A stretch of DNA of 6,496 nucleotides from Oscillospiraceae bacterium. Its GTDB lineage: Bacteria > Bacillota > Clostridia > Oscillospirales > Ruminococcaceae. The notes beneath the pieces were generated by a model. It had not been told where the DNA came from, did no database searches, and was given only the letters and a program-made list of their open reading frames with translations. Location of the stretch: assembly GCA_017483405.1 (NCBI GenBank), contig JAFUWP010000067.1, positions 1 through 6,496 on the forward strand, given 5' to 3'. The position numbers were made by a program, and so were the translations under genes. Below, one piece after another: positions 4,258-6,496 of this stretch (its first letter is position 1; each line of letters opens with the position of its first letter).

Positions 4258-6092
4258 TGCTGAATTCCAGAATAGAGCCGTTTCTGCTGGATGTGCAGAA
4301 ACCATCGCGCTATACAGGCGGTGAAATCGGCGAAATCATCAAGGACAAGTCAAAGATTGATGTCAGGTTTGCGTTCTGTTTTCCGGATATTTATGATGTC
4401 GGCATGTCGCATCTGGGCATGAAAATTCTGTATGCGCTGATTAACGAACGGGAAAACTACTGGTGTGAGAGAGTGTTCGCGCCGTGGACGGATATGGAAG
4501 AAATCATGCGGAGGGAACAGATTCCGCTTTATGCGCTCGAAAGCGGTGACGAAATCCGGAATTTTGATTTTATCGGATTTACTCTGCAATATGAAATGTC
4601 CTATACGAATATCCTGAATATGCTGGATTTAGCCGGTGTTCCGGTGTTACGGAAGGACAGGGGAGAGCAGATTGCTCCGCTGGTTGTCGGCGGAGGGCCT
4701 TGCGCCTGCAATCCTGAACCGATTGTCGATTTTTTCGATTTGTTTATTCTCGGCGAGGGCGAAGAAGTCAATCTTGAACTGATGGATTTATATCACCAAA
4801 TGAAACAAGCAGGGGCATCTCGTTCGGAATTCCTGAAATCTGCATCGCAGATAAAGGGCATCTACGTGCCGTCACTCTATGAAGTCGATTATCATGAGGA
4901 TGGTACTGTCAGAAGCATTACCGCGCTGGAAGGCGCACCCGAAAAGATTCAGAGACGTGTCATGACGGATATGAATCAATCCTACTATCCGGAACAGATT
5001 GTCGTGCCGTTTCTGGAAACGATTCATGACAGAGTTTCGGTGGAAGTCCTGAGAGGATGCATCCGCGGATGCCGATTCTGTCAGGCCGGATTCTTATACA
5101 GGCCGTTTCGGGAGAAGTCCGCAGATGTGATTTGTCAGCAGGGGATTGCCCTCTGTCAGAATACTGGTTATGATGAATTATCACTTTCCTCTCTGAGCAC
5201 AAGCGACCATTCCCAGATTGAAGAAATTCTTGATAATCTTCTGGAATATACAGAACATCAGCATATTAATTTATCACTGCCGTCTCTGAGAATTGATAAT
5301 TTTTCAAAATCGGTGCTCGAAAAGGTCACAACCATCCGGAAAAGCGGTCTGACCTTCGCTCCCGAAGCCGGAACGCAGAGACTCCGCGATGTCATCAATA
5401 AGAACGTCACCGAAGAAGAAGTCATGAGAACCTGTCAGATTGCCTTCGAGGGCGGTTACACCACTGTTAAGTTATATTTCATGATGGGTCTGCCTACCGA
5501 AACGGATGAAGATGTTGCCGGTATCGCGGATTTGGCGCAGAAGGTTGTGAATCTGTTCTACGATATGCCCGAACGCGCTAAGGGAAAATTACAGGTTTCC
5601 ATCAGTACGGCGACATTTGTCCCGAAGCCGTTCACGCCGTTCGAGTTTGAACCGCAGGCTACAAAAGAAGAAATTCTCCGGAAACAGCAGATTCTCAAAA
5701 AAGCTGTCAAGTCCAAGAAAATCAAAACGATGATGCATGTTTCTGACATCAGTCTGATGGAGGCTGTTCTCGCAAGAGGTGACAGAAGAATCTGCAAAGT
5801 TATCTACGATGCTTGGAAAAACGGCTGTCATCTGGACAGCTGGGATGAGTTCTTCTATGCCGATAAGTGGTATGATGCTTTCACAAAAAATCATCTCGAC
5901 CCTGCGTTCTATGCCAATCGTACCAGAAGTTATGAGGAAGTCATGCCGTGGAGTCATATCGATTATCTGGTATCGAAACGCTTTCTGATTCGCGAAAATC
6001 AGAAAGCCCATGCCGAACAGACGACTCCGCCCTGCCGTCAGGCATGTTCCGGATGCGGTGCAAATCAATGTCTTGGGAGGGCTTGTTTTTGA
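4257..6092 (+). CDS. TIGR03960-type B12-binding-domain radical SAM protein
   Basis: The 611-aa product has the layout of the TIGR03960 family, whose function is not established. An N-terminal cobalamin-binding-like region (about 36-180) contains DVGMSHLG (47-54), GGGPCACNPEP (145-155) and LGEGEE (165-170). A textbook DxHxxG B12 motif is not evident. The radical SAM core starts at SVEVLRGC and has the iron-sulfur cysteines C268, C272 and C275 (CxxxCxxC), which bind the 4Fe-4S cluster that cleaves S-adenosylmethionine. FAPEAGTQRLRD and the KLYFMMGLPTE motif follow. A cysteine-rich tail (C593, C597, C600, C605, C610) could hold a second metal site. AAGGGAG (4237-4243) is 13 nt before the ATG, a little long. 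It overlaps the previous gene by 1 nt and the next by 4 nt. The TIGR03936 protein encoded next is its usual partner. Confidence 0.94.
   Translation: MLNSRIEPFLLDVQKPSRYTGGEIGEIIKDKSKIDVRFAFCFPDIYDVGMSHLGMKILYALINERENYWCERVFAPWTDMEEIMRREQIPLYALESGDEIRNFDFIGFTLQYEMSYTNILNMLDLAGVPVLRKDRGEQIAPLVVGGGPCACNPEPIVDFFDLFILGEGEEVNLELMDLYHQMKQAGASRSEFLKSASQIKGIYVPSLYEVDYHEDGTVRSITALEGAPEKIQRRVMTDMNQSYYPEQIVVPFLETIHDRVSVEVLRGCIRGCRFCQAGFLYRPFREKSADVICQQGIALCQNTGYDELSLSSLSTSDHSQIEEILDNLLEYTEHQHINLSLPSLRIDNFSKSVLEKVTTIRKSGLTFAPEAGTQRLRDVINKNVTEEEVMRTCQIAFEGGYTTVKLYFMMGLPTETDEDVAGIADLAQKVVNLFYDMPERAKGKLQVSISTATFVPKPFTPFEFEPQATKEEILRKQQILKKAVKSKKIKTMMHVSDISLMEAVLARGDRRICKVIYDAWKNGCHLDSWDEFFYADKWYDAFTKNHLDPAFYANRTRSYEEVMPWSHIDYLVSKRFLIRENQKAHAEQTTPPCRQACSGCGANQCLGRACF
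6075..6080 (+). promoter_or_regulatory. RBS for the TTG start of the TIGR03936 gene
   Basis: GGGAGG sits within the end of the radical SAM gene, 8 nt before TTG 6089. The nearby in-frame TTG 6083 is only 2 nt away, so the RBS favours 6089. Confidence 0.75.
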
Positions 6093-6496
6093 AAGAATAC
6101 AGAATCCTGTTTGAAAAAAAGGGCATCAGCAAATATATTTCCCATCTGGATTTGAACCGATGCATGATAAGAGCTGTCCGGCGTTCCGGACTGCCGGCAT
6201 GGTATACGGAAGGATTCCATCCGCATTTATACCTGATGTTTCCGCTCGCCCTGTCGCTCGGATTAGAAAGCGAATGTGAAGTCATGGATTTGCGCCTGAC
6301 AGAAGAACTCCCCGAAGATGAAATTCTGGACAAGCTGAATTCTGTTCTGCCGTCCGGCCTTCATGCGCTCGAAGTCCGTGAACCGAAAATGTCAGCGATG
6401 GACATCACCGGCGCGGAATATCAGGTCAGAATCTCCTGTCCGGATGTCGATTTGTTATCACTCTGGAATGATTTTATCAGTCAGCCGGAAATCCTG
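6089..6496 (+). CDS. TIGR03936 (DUF2344) radical-SAM-linked protein, 3' truncated by window edge
   Basis: 136 codons are visible with no stop before the edge. The N-terminus reads MKEYRILFEKKGISKYISHL, followed by DLNRCMIRAVRRSGLP and TEGFHPH, and then the PLALSLGLESECE block. These match the conserved start of DUF2344 proteins, with F-EKKG, SHLDL-R, RA-RRSGLP, GF-PH and LGLESE all in order. The family always seems to accompany TIGR03960 radical SAM proteins, either as a neighbour or fused. The molecular role is unknown; association with tRNA or rRNA modification has been speculated from neighbouring ribosomal and RNase genes. The TTG start overlaps the preceding stop by 4 nt (TTGA), indicating coupled synthesis of the two partners. 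No ATG lies near the start: the first in-frame Met, about residue 26, would lose conserved sequence. Confidence 0.93.
   Translation, partial: MKEYRILFEKKGISKYISHLDLNRCMIRAVRRSGLPAWYTEGFHPHLYLMFPLALSLGLESECEVMDLRLTEELPEDEILDKLNSVLPSGLHALEVREPKMSAMDITGAEYQVRISCPDVDLLSLWNDFISQPEIL

Noticed and set aside
5589..6068. - strand frames of 130-159 codons opposite the radical SAM and DUF2344 genes
   Set aside because: They are antisense to conserved coding sequence with recognisable motifs and have no initiation signal.
1..6496. Frequent TCCGGA/CCGG motifs, considered as an uptake-like or regulatory repeat
   Set aside because: They occur mostly inside genes at shifting codon positions and fit codon and amino-acid preference; no fixed long repeat or spacing is seen.

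Overview
The window looks like a chromosomal segment of an endospore-forming Bacillota, most likely a clostridial/Ruminococcus-type anaerobe. The grounds are the gene families and their order: rsgA-thiN-spoVM on one side, and a SpoIVFB-like protease followed by the TIGR03960/TIGR03936 radical-SAM pair on the other. Shine-Dalgarno sites are strong throughout, and the XRE regulator carries a desulfoferrodoxin domain typical of anaerobes. The genus is inference. Nothing indicates a phage, insertion sequence, CRISPR array, tRNA or rRNA.

Layout. (1) Bases 1-1721, + strand: the 3' part of rsgA (ribosome-assembly GTPase), thiN (thiamine pyrophosphokinase, 4-nt overlap with rsgA) and a SMI1/KNR4 (SUKH) family gene. 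(2) Bases 1750-1942: a 29-residue SpoVM spore-coat anchor peptide, too short for most gene callers, with its own mother-cell sigma-E-like promoter and a strong terminator hairpin. (3) Bases 1942-2611, - strand: a 201-aa XRE repressor-like protein fused to a complete desulfoferrodoxin/superoxide-reductase-like domain. It has a good sigma-A promoter and a palindrome over the -10 that may be its own operator. (4) Bases 2633-3556, + strand: a 101-aa single-pass membrane protein overlapping a compact M50 site-2 protease, behind a second sigma-E-like promoter nearly identical in its -10 region to the one before spoVM. This resembles a reduced spoIVFA-spoIVFB pair. (5) Bases 3534-6496, + strand: a TTGACA-17-TAAAAT sigma-A promoter buried in the end of the protease gene, then a three-TM protein of unknown function, a TIGR03960 B12-binding-type radical SAM protein, and the start of its TIGR03936 (DUF2344) partner, the last three genes overlapping.

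How the genes fit together. The window joins two loci that are each conserved in spore formers: the rsgA-thiN-spoVM locus, and the spoIVF-radical SAM locus that usually leads to the RNase G/rplU/rpmA/obg cluster. The two sporulation units appear to share mother-cell control, while the flanking ribosome, thiamine and radical-SAM genes look housekeeping. The divergent redox-type regulator between them is the least conventional element. No wholly new multi-gene defence or mobile system is evident. The best candidates for new biology are the HTH-desulfoferrodoxin fusion with its palindromic operator, and the very small SpoIVFA-like partner of the protease.
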